Counted from the first letter of the stretch, positions 17,576 to 27,133 are shown. The stretch: 64,000 nucleotides of DNA from Sagittula salina (GCF_017813235.1 NZ_JAGISH010000001.1:770326-834325); one strand, 5' to 3'. The notes: generated by a model not told the origin, from the sequence alone. A program made the numbers and translations.

Positions 17576-19474
17576 ATGCACACGACCACCGATACCGCCG
17601 CCTATACGCTCGCCGGGCTGAACCTCATCCAGCAGGCTCTGTCCATCTTCGACCGTGACCTGCGGCTGGTGTTGGTCAATCGCCCCATGCAGAGCATGTT
17701 CGACCTGCCCGACGCGCTCTGCACCCCCGGAACCCCCTTCGAAGCAGTCATCCGCCACCTCGTCGATCATGGCGAATACGGCACGCTCGACGACCCCGGC
17801 GCCTTCGTCCGCGACCGCGTGGACCTCGCCCGCGATTTCGAACCGCATTACATGGAGCGCAGCCGCGCCAACGGGCGCATGATATCCGTCGAGGGGGCGC
17901 CGCTCCCACAGGGCGGATGGGTGACGGTCTACACCGACATCACCGCGATCAAGCAACAGGAAGCCCTGCTGCGCACCCATTCCGAGACGCTCTCGGAGGA
18001 GGTCCTGCGCCGCTCCGAAGAACTCAGCCAGACCAACCGCCAGCTCGCGGCCACCATCACCGCACTCGAAGAGGCGCGCCGCCAGCTGACGGAGATCGAG
18101 GCCCGCACCCGCACCACCGCCGAGATGATGCCCGCCCATATCGCCCGCGTCGATGCCACCGGGCACTATACCTTTTCCAACAACCGCCTGTCGGACGTGA
18201 TGCCGGGGCGGCCCTCCACCATCGTCGGCCTGCATGCCTCGCAGGCACTGGGGGCCGCCTGGGCACGGGTGCGGCCGCATTTCGAGCTGGCGCTGAAGGG
18301 TCGCGCCTCGACCTTCGAGTTCACCGACGAAAGTTCCTCGCGCCGCATCCGGGGCGCATTCACCCCCGACCCGCTGGAGCCGGGCGTCTACATCCTGTCG
18401 CAGGACGTGACAGAGGAGACGCAGGCCCGCGCCGCGCTGCAACAGACCCGCAGACGGGAGATGGCGGCGCAGCTGACCTCGGGTCTGGCGCATGACTTCT
18501 CGAACCTGCTGACGATCATCCTCGGCCACCACGCAAAACTCGCCCGGCTCGACCTGCCCCACGACGCCACCGCCTCCGTTACCGCCACGCTGCAGGCCGC
18601 GCGGCGCGGCGGGCGGCTGCTCGAGCGCATCGCCGACATTACCTCGCCCCGTACCTGGCAGCCGCAACCGTTGCGGCTGACGCCTTTTCTGGAGGACTTG
18701 CGCACCCTAGCGACCCCCACCCTGCCCGAGGGTCTGGACATCGCCCTGGACGACGCCACCACCGGGCCGCTGATGGTCGATCCGGGGCTTCTGCAGGACG
18801 CGCTTCTGAACCTTGTGCTGAACGCCACCCATGCCTGCGCGGGCCACGGCGCTCCGCATATCACCCTTGCCGCGCGCGAGGTGCAGGGCACCTGGCTGGA
18901 GATCACCGTCAGCGACACCGGCCCGGGTTTTTCGACGGAGGCGCTGGAGCGCGGTCTCACCCCTTTCTTCACCACAAAGGGGGGCGAAGGCTCGGGGCTC
19001 GGGCTGGCCATGGTCTATGACATGGTGAAGCTTGCCGGCGGATCCATCCGGCTCGGCAATACCGACAGCGGCGCACGCGTAACCCTGCGCCTGCCTTTGC
19101 GTCTCGCGCCCGTGTTGCCTCAGACCGGCCTTGTTCTGCTGGTAGAGGACAGCCCCGACCTGCGCGCCCCCATCCGCGATATGCTGACGGCGAGCGGTTA
19201 TACCGTGGTCGAAGCCGCCTCCGTGACCGAGGCCGCGACCCTGCTCGACAGTCTGCCGGTGGCGATGATCCTCTCGGACGTCTCGCTCGAAGGCTCCACA
19301 CCGGGCTATGCGCTGGCCGACCACGCGCCCGGCATACCGCTGCGGTTGATGACCTCGCTCCCGCGGGGCCACCCCGACCACGCGGAAGCCCGCGCCCGCG
19401 CGCCGGTGCTGGCGAAGCCCTTCGACGCAGAAGCGCTTGCCGCCTTCCTCGCGACAGGTCACGAAGGGGCATGA
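17576..19474 (+). CDS. Hybrid PAS-domain sensor histidine kinase
   Basis: The 632-residue protein has an N-terminal PAS-like domain (about 5-115, LNLIQQALSIFDRDLRLVLV), a coiled coil (about 125-165) and a second PAS-like domain (about 175-275). A HisKA domain with phospho-acceptor His in SGLAHDFSNLLTIILGHH near 300 follows, then an HATPase domain with LNLVLNATHA, DTGPGF and GSGLGLAMV (about 395-500), and a C-terminal receiver near 515-625 with Asp in ILSDVSLEG. No membrane helix is visible, so it is probably cytosolic. The ATG at 17576 is the first that gives the family N-terminus. It overlaps the response regulator gene by ATGA, so the two form a cognate pair. Confidence 0.9.
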   Translation: MHTTTDTAAYTLAGLNLIQQALSIFDRDLRLVLVNRPMQSMFDLPDALCTPGTPFEAVIRHLVDHGEYGTLDDPGAFVRDRVDLARDFEPHYMERSRANGRMISVEGAPLPQGGWVTVYTDITAIKQQEALLRTHSETLSEEVLRRSEELSQTNRQLAATITALEEARRQLTEIEARTRTTAEMMPAHIARVDATGHYTFSNNRLSDVMPGRPSTIVGLHASQALGAAWARVRPHFELALKGRASTFEFTDESSSRRIRGAFTPDPLEPGVYILSQDVTEETQARAALQQTRRREMAAQLTSGLAHDFSNLLTIILGHHAKLARLDLPHDATASVTATLQAARRGGRLLERIADITSPRTWQPQPLRLTPFLEDLRTLATPTLPEGLDIALDDATTGPLMVDPGLLQDALLNLVLNATHACAGHGAPHITLAAREVQGTWLEITVSDTGPGFSTEALERGLTPFFTTKGGEGSGLGLAMVYDMVKLAGGSIRLGNTDSGARVTLRLPLRLAPVLPQTGLVLLVEDSPDLRAPIRDMLTASGYTVVEAASVTEAATLLDSLPVAMILSDVSLEGSTPGYALADHAPGIPLRLMTSLPRGHPDHAEARARAPVLAKPFDAEALAAFLATGHEGA

Positions 19475-20169
19475 CCGACGCACCGCTGATCACCATTCTC
19501 GACGACGAACCCGCCATCCGCGACATCCTCACCGAGGCGCTGCAGGAGGCGGGCTTCCGCACCCGCGCGTTTTCGCGCGCGACGGAATTCGAGGCCGCGC
19601 TCCGGACCACCACGCCCGATGTGGCACTGGTCGACCTCGGCCTGCCCGACCGCGACGGGCTGACGCTCGTGCACCGGCTGGCGCTGGAACAGGGCGCGAA
19701 GGTCATCATCATCTCGGGCCGCGCGCAGGTGCAGGACCGCGTGACGGGGCTGGAACTGGGCGCCGACGACTACGTCACAAAGCCCTTCGAGGCCGCCGAG
19801 GTCGTCGCCCGCGTCCGCGCCCGCCTGCGCAAGGCACCGGCGCGACCACAGCAGACCACGGCGCGCTTCGGCGAGTGGACCGCGCATTTCGACCGGTTCT
19901 CGCTGGAGCGCGGGGCGGAGGAGACCGCCTTCTCGCAGGCAGAGGCGGAGGTCCTGCGCCTCTTCCTCGAAAGCCCCAAGCGCCTGATCACCCGGACCCA
20001 GATGCAGGAGGCGCTTGGCGGCACGGCGGGCGACAGCTTTGACAGGGCGATGGACGTGCGGATTTCGCGGCTGCGGACAAAGCTCGGCGAGGACCCGAAG
20101 AACCCGCGCCTGATCAAGACGATCTACGGCGCTGGCTACATCTTTCTCGGCGACGTCACCTGGAGCTGA
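19471..20169 (+). CDS. OmpR/PhoB-type response regulator
   Basis: The 232-residue protein has a receiver domain (about 5-118) with acidic DDEP, phospho-acceptor Asp in LVDLGLPDRDG near residue 53, conserved Thr/Ser in IIISGR and Lys in YVTKPFEA. A winged-helix DNA-binding domain (about 135-230) ends in the typical TIYGAGYIFLG. It should act as a transcription factor phosphorylated by the hybrid kinase just upstream, whose stop it overlaps by four bases. It converges on the PepSY gene with a 7-base gap. Its targets are unknown; neighbours at 20.2-24.4 kb are candidates. Confidence 0.92.
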   Translation: MTDAPLITILDDEPAIRDILTEALQEAGFRTRAFSRATEFEAALRTTTPDVALVDLGLPDRDGLTLVHRLALEQGAKVIIISGRAQVQDRVTGLELGADDYVTKPFEAAEVVARVRARLRKAPARPQQTTARFGEWTAHFDRFSLERGAEETAFSQAEAEVLRLFLESPKRLITRTQMQEALGGTAGDSFDRAMDVRISRLRTKLGEDPKNPRLIKTIYGAGYIFLGDVTWS

Positions 20170-20176
20170 AATCGTC

Positions 20177-21355
20177 TCAGGCGGTTCGCCTCGGTCGGGC
20201 CATCCGCCAGAGCCGCCGCAGCCCTAGCGCCATGCCGGTATAGACCAGTACCGCCGCAGCGAGCGAGGCCAGCCCCGCCACGGCCTGCCCGACCAGCCCA
20301 TAGTACTGCCCGGTATGGGCAAACCGCGCCCAGAGCCGCAGCCGCGCGCCGACCGTGCCCGTGGCCCCGGTCTCCGTTCTGATCACCGCGCCGGTGGCGC
20401 GATCCATCACCAGCCGGGTCTTTGCCGCCGGCTGCTGGCCGTTACCGGCATCCAGCGTCAGCGCGACAACCCCTGCCCCGCTCTCCGGCACCGCGATCTG
20501 CGCCCGCTTCCAGTTCGGCCGGGTCTCTTCCGCCACTGCGATCAGCTCCGCATAGGATAGCGGCGTACCCGACAAGGGCTGCCTTGCCAGAGCATTTGGG
20601 ATATTGCTCGCGCCGCGCTGCACGCCCTGCCCGCCGCCTGTGCCGTTGCGGCCTTCGGCCGGTGCGTTGGCGGGCGGGCCACGCTGCGGCACCACCTCGC
20701 CGACAGAGGCATAGAGCAGCGCGTTGGCCCACGAATAGCTCATCACCACCCCGGTCAGCACGATCACGAAGAGTGGCACCAACGCCCAGATGCCAAAGAC
20801 ATGGTGCCAATTGTAATCCCGCGCCTGCGCCGTCGGCAGGCCACGGCGGAAGAACAGCTTGGTCTTCAGCACCGTCCAGCGCCACGCCTTCGGCAACCAC
20901 AGATAAAGCCCCGAGACCACGAGCCAGAGGAAAAGCAGGTTCGCCGCCCCCACCACCTCCCGCCCCGGATCGGACCGCCCGCCCGGTGCCAGCCAACGGT
21001 GCACCCCCTCCACCGCGAGGAAGAATTCCGCGACGCCCGCGCCCGCCCCTTCGACGACAGCGCCGCTCCATGGATCGATCACGGACGCCAGCCGCCCCTG
21101 CGACAGCGTCACCAACCCACCCACCCCGCGCGGCAGCGTAAGAACCTGCCCCGGCTGCGCACCCGTGGCCTCCAGAAGAACCTCAACCGATAGCGGGGCG
21201 GCATCCCGTGGCGCCTCGATCGCGCGCGCGCGGACCCAGTCTTCGATCTGCCCCTCGAAGGCCAGCAAGGCCCCTGTCACCGCCAGAACGAAAACCACCA
21301 GTCCGGCGGTTAGTCCTGCCAATAGATGCGCCCAGAAAATCACATTGCGAAGCAT
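20177..21355 (-). CDS. PepSY-associated transmembrane protein
   Basis: The 392-residue protein has the PepSY_TM layout: an N-terminal helix (VIFWAHLLAGLTAGLVVFVL), periplasmic PepSY-like repeats, helices near 140-160 and 195-215 (HHVFGIWALVPLFVIVLTG), a long Gly/Asn-rich periplasmic loop and a C-terminal helix near 360. Conserved histidines in WAHLLAG, VEGVHRWL, NWHHVFG and FAHTGQYYG are typical of this family, which often takes part in siderophore-iron reduction or uptake. No TonB receptor gene is in view. Its Gly/Gln-rich loop of about 40 residues is longer than usual. It is a single gene on the minus strand. Confidence 0.85.
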   Translation of the reverse strand: MLRNVIFWAHLLAGLTAGLVVFVLAVTGALLAFEGQIEDWVRARAIEAPRDAAPLSVEVLLEATGAQPGQVLTLPRGVGGLVTLSQGRLASVIDPWSGAVVEGAGAGVAEFFLAVEGVHRWLAPGGRSDPGREVVGAANLLFLWLVVSGLYLWLPKAWRWTVLKTKLFFRRGLPTAQARDYNWHHVFGIWALVPLFVIVLTGVVMSYSWANALLYASVGEVVPQRGPPANAPAEGRNGTGGGQGVQRGASNIPNALARQPLSGTPLSYAELIAVAEETRPNWKRAQIAVPESGAGVVALTLDAGNGQQPAAKTRLVMDRATGAVIRTETGATGTVGARLRLWARFAHTGQYYGLVGQAVAGLASLAAAVLVYTGMALGLRRLWRMARPRRTA

Positions 21356-21621
21356 TCCGCCCCCCTTGCTGTCGCGGCCCGCAGGTCTCCACGACGCTCT
21401 GGCGCATTTCCGCCGTCAGCTTGCCGAAAGAACCCGCGCCCGACCCGAGGTCATGACGTCGCAGCGCATCGGTTGGGTCTGTCAACGCACTTGCGCTTCT
21501 CATTGGAGAAATGCTCGCAGGCGCTCGCGACGGCCCCCGCCACGCCAGGACCAATGCGCTGCGGGACGGCGGGCGGGGCGCCTTTGCGCGCCGCGCAAAC
21601 AGCGCCCGCCCGTCGTCACAT

Positions 21622-24402
21622 TCACTCGGCGGCGACGCGGTCCTCGACAGCCTCCACCCTCACCGCCGAATACTTGAACTCCGGGATCTTCCCGAACGGG
21701 TCGAGGGCCGGATTGGTTAGAATGTTGGCGGCCGCCTCCACGTAGGCGAAGGGCAGGAAAACCATGTCGGGTGCCACCGCACGGTCGGCGCGGGCCATGA
21801 CCTCCAGCGCGCCGCGCCGGGTCACCAGACGCACCATGCCGCCCGGTTCAACCCCGAGCCTGCGCAGTGTGGACGGGTGCAGAGAGCAGTTGGCCTCTGG
21901 CTCCACTGCGTCCAGCACGCTTGCCCGCCGCGTCATAGACCCGGTATGCCAATGTTCCAGCTGCCGCCCCGTGGTCAGCACCATGGGGAAATTCTCGTCC
22001 GGTACCTCCGCCGGCGGCGTCACCCGCGCAGGCGTGAACTTCGCCCGGCCGGCCCGCCGTGGGAAGCCGTCGCCGAATACCACCGCCTGTCCGGGATCGT
22101 CCGGCCCGCTGCAGGGGTAGGTGACCGCGCTCTCCGCCTCCAGCCGCTTCCAGGTGATGTGGTGCAGGCTGCGCATGGACATCTTCATCTCGTCGAAAAT
22201 CTCGCGCGGGTCGTCGTAATCCCAGTCCAGTCCGATCCGGCGCGCCAGATCCACGATCACCTGCCAGTCCTCGCGCGCCTCCCCCGGCGCGGGCAGTGCC
22301 GCGCGCATCATCTGCACCTGCCGGTTGGTGTTCGTTACCGTGCCCGTCTTTTCCGGCATCGCGGCGGCGGGCAGGATCACGTCGGCGTAGTTCGCTGTCT
22401 CGGTCAGAAAGATGTCCTGCACGACGAGGTGATCGAGCTTGGCCAGCGCCTTCCTCGCGTGTTCCACGTCCGGGTCGGACATGGCGGGGTTTTCCCCCAG
22501 AATGTACATGCCACGAATCTCCCCGCGGTAAACGCGGTCCATGATTTCCACAACCGTCAGACCCGGCTGGGCCTGGATCTCCGTGCCGCGCCAGATGTGC
22601 TTGAACAGTTCGCGCACCTCCACGTCGGTCACCGGCTGGTAGTCCGGCATGACCTGCGGGATCAGCCCCGCGTCCGACGCCCCCTGCACGTTGTTCTGCC
22701 CCCTCAGCGGGTGCAGCCCGGTGCCCGGCCGCCCGACATGGCCACAAAGCAGTGCGAGGCTGATCAGGCAGCGCGAGTTGTCGGTGCCGTGGATGTGCTG
22801 GCTGATACCCATGCCCCAGAAGATCATCCCCGCCCGCGCTCCGGCGAAACGCCGCGCCACATCTCGGATCACCTCGGGTTCAATGCCGCAGAGTTCGGAC
22901 ATACGCTCGGGCGTGAAGGCCCGGATATGGTCGCGGAATTCAAAGAACCCCTCGGTAAAGCCTTCGATATACTGCCGGTCGTATAGCTTTTCTTCAACGA
23001 TCACGTTCATGATCGCGTTCAGCAGGGCCACGTCGGTGCCGGGGCGGAACTGCAGCATATGGGTCGCGTGCCGTTTCATCGCGGTGCCGCGCGGGTCCAT
23101 GATGATCAGTTCGCCGCCGCGTTTGGCGAACTGCTTGAAGAAGGTCGCCGCGACCGGATGGTTCTCTGTCGGGTTCGACCCGATCACGATCGCCACGTCT
23201 GCGTTCTCGATCTCGTTGAAGGTCGCCGTCACCGCGCCGCTGCCGACGTTCTCCATCAGCGCCGCCACCGAGGACGCGTGGCACAGTCGCGTACAATGGT
23301 CGACGTTGTTGTGCTTGAAACCCTGTCGGATGAACTTCTGGAAGAGGTAGGCCTCTTCGTTGGTGCACTTGGCGGACCCGAAGCCCGCCACGGAAGTGCC
23401 CCCGTAATAGGACCGCAGATCCGCAAGCCCATGGGCGGCGCGGTCCAGTGCCTCTTCCCAGGTCGCCTCCCGGAAGTGCGTGAACGGGTTTGCCGGGTCC
23501 ACGTTCAGCCCTTTGTCGGGGGCATCGTCCCGCCGGATCAGCGGTTTGGTCAGCCGGTGCGGGTGGTGGATATAATCAAAACCGAACCGCCCCTTGACGC
23601 AGAGCCGCCCCTCGTTCGCCGGGCCGTTGATGCCCTCGACGGATTTGACGCGCCCCTCCTTGATCTTGACCGAGACCTGGCACCCGACGCCGCAGAAGGG
23701 ACAGACGGTCTTTGTCTCGCTGTCGATATCCCTGCTGTCGCCCTGCTGGTTTGCGTCCACCGCCGAGGCCGGCATCAGCGCGCCGGTCGGGCAGGCCTGC
23801 ACGCACTCCCCACAGGCCACGCAGGACGACTCGCCCATAGGGTCGTCCATATCGAAGACCGGGTAGGCATCGTGGCCGCGCCCGGCCATGCCGATCACGT
23901 CGTTGACCTGCACCTCGCGGCAGGCCCGTACACACAGCCCGCACTGGATGCAGGCATCCAGATTTACCCGCATCGCCACATGGCTGTCATCGAGCAGCGG
24001 AATGCGCTCCGCCTCCAGCGTCGGGAAACGGCTCTCTGCGACGCAGCTCTCCGCCGCCATGTCCCACAGGTGTGACGATGCATCATGCGCCGCCGCCTTC
24101 TCGGGCTGGTCGGCCAGCAGCAACTCCATCACCATTTTACGCGCGCCACGCGCCCGGGCGGAGGCGGTGGTGACCACCATCCCCTCGACCGGCTCGCGGA
24201 TGCAGGAGGCGGCCAGCGTGCGCTCACCCTCGATTTCCACCATGCAGGCACGGCAATTTCCGTCGGGCCGGTACCCCGGCTGCGGCTTGTGGCACAAATG
24301 CGGGATCTTCAGCCCCCGACCGTGCGCCACCTCCCAGATCGTCACGCCCTTCTCGGCCTCGACCTGCTCCCCATCTAGGGTGAATCGGATGATGTCGGAC
24401 AT
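21622..24402 (-). CDS. fdhF: Formate dehydrogenase alpha subunit (molybdopterin, Cys-type)
   Basis: The 926-residue subunit oxidises formate to CO2 at a Mo/W-bis-MGD centre. It has an N-terminal [2Fe-2S] domain with cysteines at 37, 50, 53 and 67, two [4Fe-4S] ferredoxin motifs (CIQCGLCVRACREV and CVACGECVQACPTGA) and the Mo-domain cluster motif CPFCGVGCQVSV. The active-site segment HCTRLCHASS has Cys at the metal ligand position, not Sec. The NuoG-type His-Cys3 cluster seen in some FdsA proteins is not apparent. The ATG at 24402 follows GGGAGG; a GTG lies six bases earlier. No beta, gamma or FdhD gene is adjacent, so partner subunits must be encoded elsewhere. Confidence 0.92.
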   Translation of the reverse strand: MSDIIRFTLDGEQVEAEKGVTIWEVAHGRGLKIPHLCHKPQPGYRPDGNCRACMVEIEGERTLAASCIREPVEGMVVTTASARARGARKMVMELLLADQPEKAAAHDASSHLWDMAAESCVAESRFPTLEAERIPLLDDSHVAMRVNLDACIQCGLCVRACREVQVNDVIGMAGRGHDAYPVFDMDDPMGESSCVACGECVQACPTGALMPASAVDANQQGDSRDIDSETKTVCPFCGVGCQVSVKIKEGRVKSVEGINGPANEGRLCVKGRFGFDYIHHPHRLTKPLIRRDDAPDKGLNVDPANPFTHFREATWEEALDRAAHGLADLRSYYGGTSVAGFGSAKCTNEEAYLFQKFIRQGFKHNNVDHCTRLCHASSVAALMENVGSGAVTATFNEIENADVAIVIGSNPTENHPVAATFFKQFAKRGGELIIMDPRGTAMKRHATHMLQFRPGTDVALLNAIMNVIVEEKLYDRQYIEGFTEGFFEFRDHIRAFTPERMSELCGIEPEVIRDVARRFAGARAGMIFWGMGISQHIHGTDNSRCLISLALLCGHVGRPGTGLHPLRGQNNVQGASDAGLIPQVMPDYQPVTDVEVRELFKHIWRGTEIQAQPGLTVVEIMDRVYRGEIRGMYILGENPAMSDPDVEHARKALAKLDHLVVQDIFLTETANYADVILPAAAMPEKTGTVTNTNRQVQMMRAALPAPGEAREDWQVIVDLARRIGLDWDYDDPREIFDEMKMSMRSLHHITWKRLEAESAVTYPCSGPDDPGQAVVFGDGFPRRAGRAKFTPARVTPPAEVPDENFPMVLTTGRQLEHWHTGSMTRRASVLDAVEPEANCSLHPSTLRRLGVEPGGMVRLVTRRGALEVMARADRAVAPDMVFLPFAYVEAAANILTNPALDPFGKIPEFKYSAVRVEAVEDRVAAE

Positions 24403-24731
24403 GGGCACGCCTCCCTGAACGCTTGCGGGCTGACTAAACCATGTTCACGGCGGCAGGCATGGAACAATGCCGACCTTCGGCTGCGTTTTTGCGGCGACGG
24501 GTTTCCGATGCGCCCCGAAGCGTGCGAAACCGGAAAAAACGGTGGCAAAATCACCGCGCCCCGGCTTCTTCCAGGTTCAAATACTCGCACTCAGATCGTC
24601 CCCCACGCCCCCCGGTCGCGAAGGCGCACCTAATTTTTTTCGCAGAAAGATCGCTCCCCGCCTGCGGGGCCGCTTCGGTCTGGACGTCCGCGTCCCACGC
24701 GCCTAGCTTCGCGCGCAAAAGGAGACCCCGC
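24403..24731. other. Divergent intergenic region
   Basis: This 329-base gap separates fdhF (minus) from the aminotransferase gene (plus). It contains repeat copy D with its second module, a run of seven T at about 24634 and a CCCCGCCTGCGGGG palindrome near 24656. I see no convincing promoter and no gene. Confidence 0.6.
24564..24672 (+). repeat. Dispersed intergenic repeat, copy D (with second module)
   Basis: Core GGCTTCTTCCAGGTTCAAAT followed by ACTCGC. After an A/T-rich stretch comes TTTCGCAGAAAGATCGCTCC and a G/C palindrome, matching the second half of copy B. It lies in a divergent region and reads on the + strand. Confidence 0.55.
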
Positions 24732-25604
24732 ATGGCGACCGGCACGAACATCCGCACCTACTTCAACGGCACCTGGCACGACGGAGACGCCATGATCATC
24801 CGCGCCGCCGACCATGGCGCATGGCTTGGGTCCAATGTCTTTGACGGCGCGCGCTACGTCCATGGCGTGCACCCAGACCTCGACGCGCATTGCGCGCGCG
24901 TGAACCGTTCGGCAGAGGCGCTGATGCTGCGCCCCACCGTCACGCCCCGGGATATGGTGGAGATCGTCCGCGAAGGACTGTCACAATACCCGAAGAACGC
25001 CGCCGTCTATATCCGCCCGATGTACTGGGGCATCAATGGCGACGTCACCGCCATTGTGCCGCAACCCGAGGAAACCGGCTTTGCCATCTGCCTCGAGGAA
25101 ATCCCCATGGCCCCGCCGGAGGCCGCCACCACGCTGGGCCGCACGCGCTTCCGCCGTCCCGTCATGGAAAGCGCCGTGGTCAATGCAAAGGCCGGCTGCC
25201 TCTACCCCAACAACGCGCGGATGCTCACCGAGGTGCGGGCCCGGGGCTTTGGCAACGCATTGGTGGCGGATGCCATGGGCAATGTTGCCGAAAGCGCGAC
25301 GGCGAATGTCTTCATGGTGAAGGACGGCGCGGTTTTCACTCCCATCGCAAACGGCACCTTTCTCGCTGGGATCACCCGCGCCCGCCACATGGCCAACATG
25401 AAGGCCGAGGGCATCGACTGCTTCGAAACGGTGCTGAGCTTCGAGGATTTCGCCGAAGCGGATGAAGTTTTCCTCACCGGCAACATGAACAAGATCACAC
25501 CGGTGACGGGATTCGAGGACACCTCCTACCAGGTGGGGCCGATGACGAAACGCCTGCGCGATATGTATTGGGACTGGGCGCTGTCCGGGGCGCGTCCGGC
25601 CTGA
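24732..25604 (+). CDS. Class IV aminotransferase (branched-chain amino acid aminotransferase-like)
   Basis: The 290-residue PLP enzyme follows the IlvE/DAT fold class IV. GSNVFDGARYVHGV lies near residue 36, the PLP-binding Lys in VNAKAGCLYPNN near 155, and ESATANVFMV near 195 is the glycine/serine phosphate-binding region. Family members transfer amino groups between branched-chain amino acids and 2-oxoglutarate, although some are D-amino acid or aminodeoxychorismate enzymes. The ATG at 24732 has AAAAGGAG 7 bases upstream. It precedes a membrane-anchored unknown protein by 9 bases. Confidence 0.88.
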   Translation: MATGTNIRTYFNGTWHDGDAMIIRAADHGAWLGSNVFDGARYVHGVHPDLDAHCARVNRSAEALMLRPTVTPRDMVEIVREGLSQYPKNAAVYIRPMYWGINGDVTAIVPQPEETGFAICLEEIPMAPPEAATTLGRTRFRRPVMESAVVNAKAGCLYPNNARMLTEVRARGFGNALVADAMGNVAESATANVFMVKDGAVFTPIANGTFLAGITRARHMANMKAEGIDCFETVLSFEDFAEADEVFLTGNMNKITPVTGFEDTSYQVGPMTKRLRDMYWDWALSGARPA

Positions 25605-25613
25605 GGCCAGACC

Positions 25614-26138
25614 ATGGCAAAGCTCATCGTCATCGGGATTATCCTCGGATTTTTTGGTGTCGTCCTGCTCGTGGTGCAGCACAACTATCGCCGCGAAATG
25701 CGGGATCGCGCCACGCGCGTGCCGACGCTGGACGATCAGCTCGACGTGCTGACCCGGGCGGGGCTGCCGATGGCGGCGGGCCTGTCGCGCGAAGACCTGC
25801 TCGCATGGGGACCGGAGCAAAGCTATCGGCACGATCCGTGGCGACTCCTGCTGCTGACGCTGGCCTGCCGCGCTGACGACGGCCGTCCGCTGTCTCCCCG
25901 CGCGGCGCTGGTCGACATGACCGGCCCGGTACCGACGGAGGAGCTTGCCCGCATCACCGGCCACCGCCCCGAACCAACCGATCTGGAAACCGCACTGGCA
26001 AACTGCGCCCACGCCCTGCCCGATGGAAGCGGGCTCTATCGGTTGGACAACGGCACGGACGTGGCGCTTTTCGTCCTGCCACCGGCCGGTGCGGAGCGGA
26101 TCGAGGCCCGCGTCCCCGGTCTGCTGACCCGCCTCTGA
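25614..26138 (+). CDS. Membrane-anchored protein of unknown function
   Basis: The 174-residue protein begins with one hydrophobic helix (LIVIGIILGFFGVVLLVVQ) and then has a soluble part of about 150 residues rich in Leu, Ala and Arg. I do not recognise a domain. It lies 9 bases after the aminotransferase gene and about 75 bases before uspA, so it is probably co-transcribed with the former. The start ATG has GGCCAGACC rather than a clear Shine-Dalgarno site, which suggests coupling. Confidence 0.7.
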   Translation: MAKLIVIGIILGFFGVVLLVVQHNYRREMRDRATRVPTLDDQLDVLTRAGLPMAAGLSREDLLAWGPEQSYRHDPWRLLLLTLACRADDGRPLSPRAALVDMTGPVPTEELARITGHRPEPTDLETALANCAHALPDGSGLYRLDNGTDVALFVLPPAGAERIEARVPGLLTRL

Positions 26139-26214
26139 CCCTGTCGGGCCGCAGAAACGCGGTGGTGGACAGCCGCCCGAGCCTCTGCCACTCTTCGCCC
26201 GCAGGAGAGACCAT

Positions 26215-26670
26215 ATGCGCAAGTTCCTCGTCGTGCTCGACGATTCCCGAGAATGCCTGAACGCCATGCGCTTCGCCGCCATGCGTGCGTCCAAGTCCAG
26301 CGGAGCGGTGGCGATCCTGTCGGTGATCCCGCCGGAGGAGTTCAACCACTGGATCGGCGTCGGGGACATCATGCGCGAAGAGGCGCGCGAACGCATCCAC
26401 GCGCATTTCGAGGTCTTTGCCAAATGGATGCGCGACAAGCAGGGCGTGGACCCCGAACTCGTCATCCGCGAGGGCGACCCGGTGGCCGAAATCCTCGCGC
26501 AGGTGCGTGAGGATCCGGAAATCGGCATCCTCGTCCTTGGCGCTGCCGCCGACAAGAAAGGCCCCGGCCCGTTGGTCACCCACATGACCCGTTCGGCCGG
26601 ATCGCTACCGGTGCCGATCACCATCGTGCCCGGAGATCTGTCGAAGGAGCGGCTGGAAGCCATCACCTGA
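26215..26670 (+). CDS. Universal stress protein (UspA family)
   Basis: The 151-residue protein begins MRKFLVVLDDSRECLNAMRF, the UspA beta-strand 1 and Asp. Near its end is the segment GILVLGAAADKKGPGPLVTH, related to the ATP-binding GxxGxn(S/T) region but with a changed loop. Usp proteins are cytosolic, induced by starvation or envelope stress, and some bind ATP. GCAGGAGAG lies 6 bases before the ATG. Its stop overlaps the DUF2267 gene by one base, so the two are translationally coupled. Confidence 0.9.
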   Translation: MRKFLVVLDDSRECLNAMRFAAMRASKSSGAVAILSVIPPEEFNHWIGVGDIMREEARERIHAHFEVFAKWMRDKQGVDPELVIREGDPVAEILAQVREDPEIGILVLGAAADKKGPGPLVTHMTRSAGSLPVPITIVPGDLSKERLEAIT

Positions 26671-27128
26671 TGCCGATGCCGTGGACGTTCCGGCATTCGC
26701 AAAAGGATTTTTCCGCCTTCCTCGCGGATGCGGCTGACAGGATGGACCTGACCACCGATAATGCCACCTACACCGCCGTCGAAGCCGTGCTGCACTGTTT
26801 TCGCGCCCGGCAGTCGCCGCAACAGGTCGCCGATTTCGCGCAGGTCCGGCCGCCCATTCTCCGAGCGATCCTGATCGAGGACTGGACGATCCCGGACCGC
26901 CCTGCCCCCTGGGCCGACCGCGACAGGTTCATCGCAGAGGTCATGTCCCATCGATGCGCCCACAACCTGACTCCGGACAACGCGATCGAAGCCACGGCCT
27001 GGGCTCTGCGCCGCCACCTGCGTCAGGTCGATCTCGACCGCGTTCTGGAGCGCTTCGGCCCCGCGGCCCGCGCATTCTGGACCCCGGGCGAAGCCGACCC
27101 TGCGCAACTCGCGCAGCGCATCCTCTGA
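26670..27128 (+). CDS. DUF2267 domain-containing protein
   Basis: The 152-residue, mainly helical protein has the DUF2267 pattern: TYTAVEAVLHCFRARQSPQQ near residue 32, QVRPPILRAILIEDW near 60 and a second helical repeat near 95. Function is unknown, but members are often found with stress proteins, which fits the UspA neighbour. It starts one base inside the uspA stop. A promoter with an Irr-like box begins within a few bases of its 3' end and drives the nfu gene. Confidence 0.8.
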   Translation: MPMPWTFRHSQKDFSAFLADAADRMDLTTDNATYTAVEAVLHCFRARQSPQQVADFAQVRPPILRAILIEDWTIPDRPAPWADRDRFIAEVMSHRCAHNLTPDNAIEATAWALRRHLRQVDLDRVLERFGPAARAFWTPGEADPAQLAQRIL

Positions 27129-27133
27129 CCATG

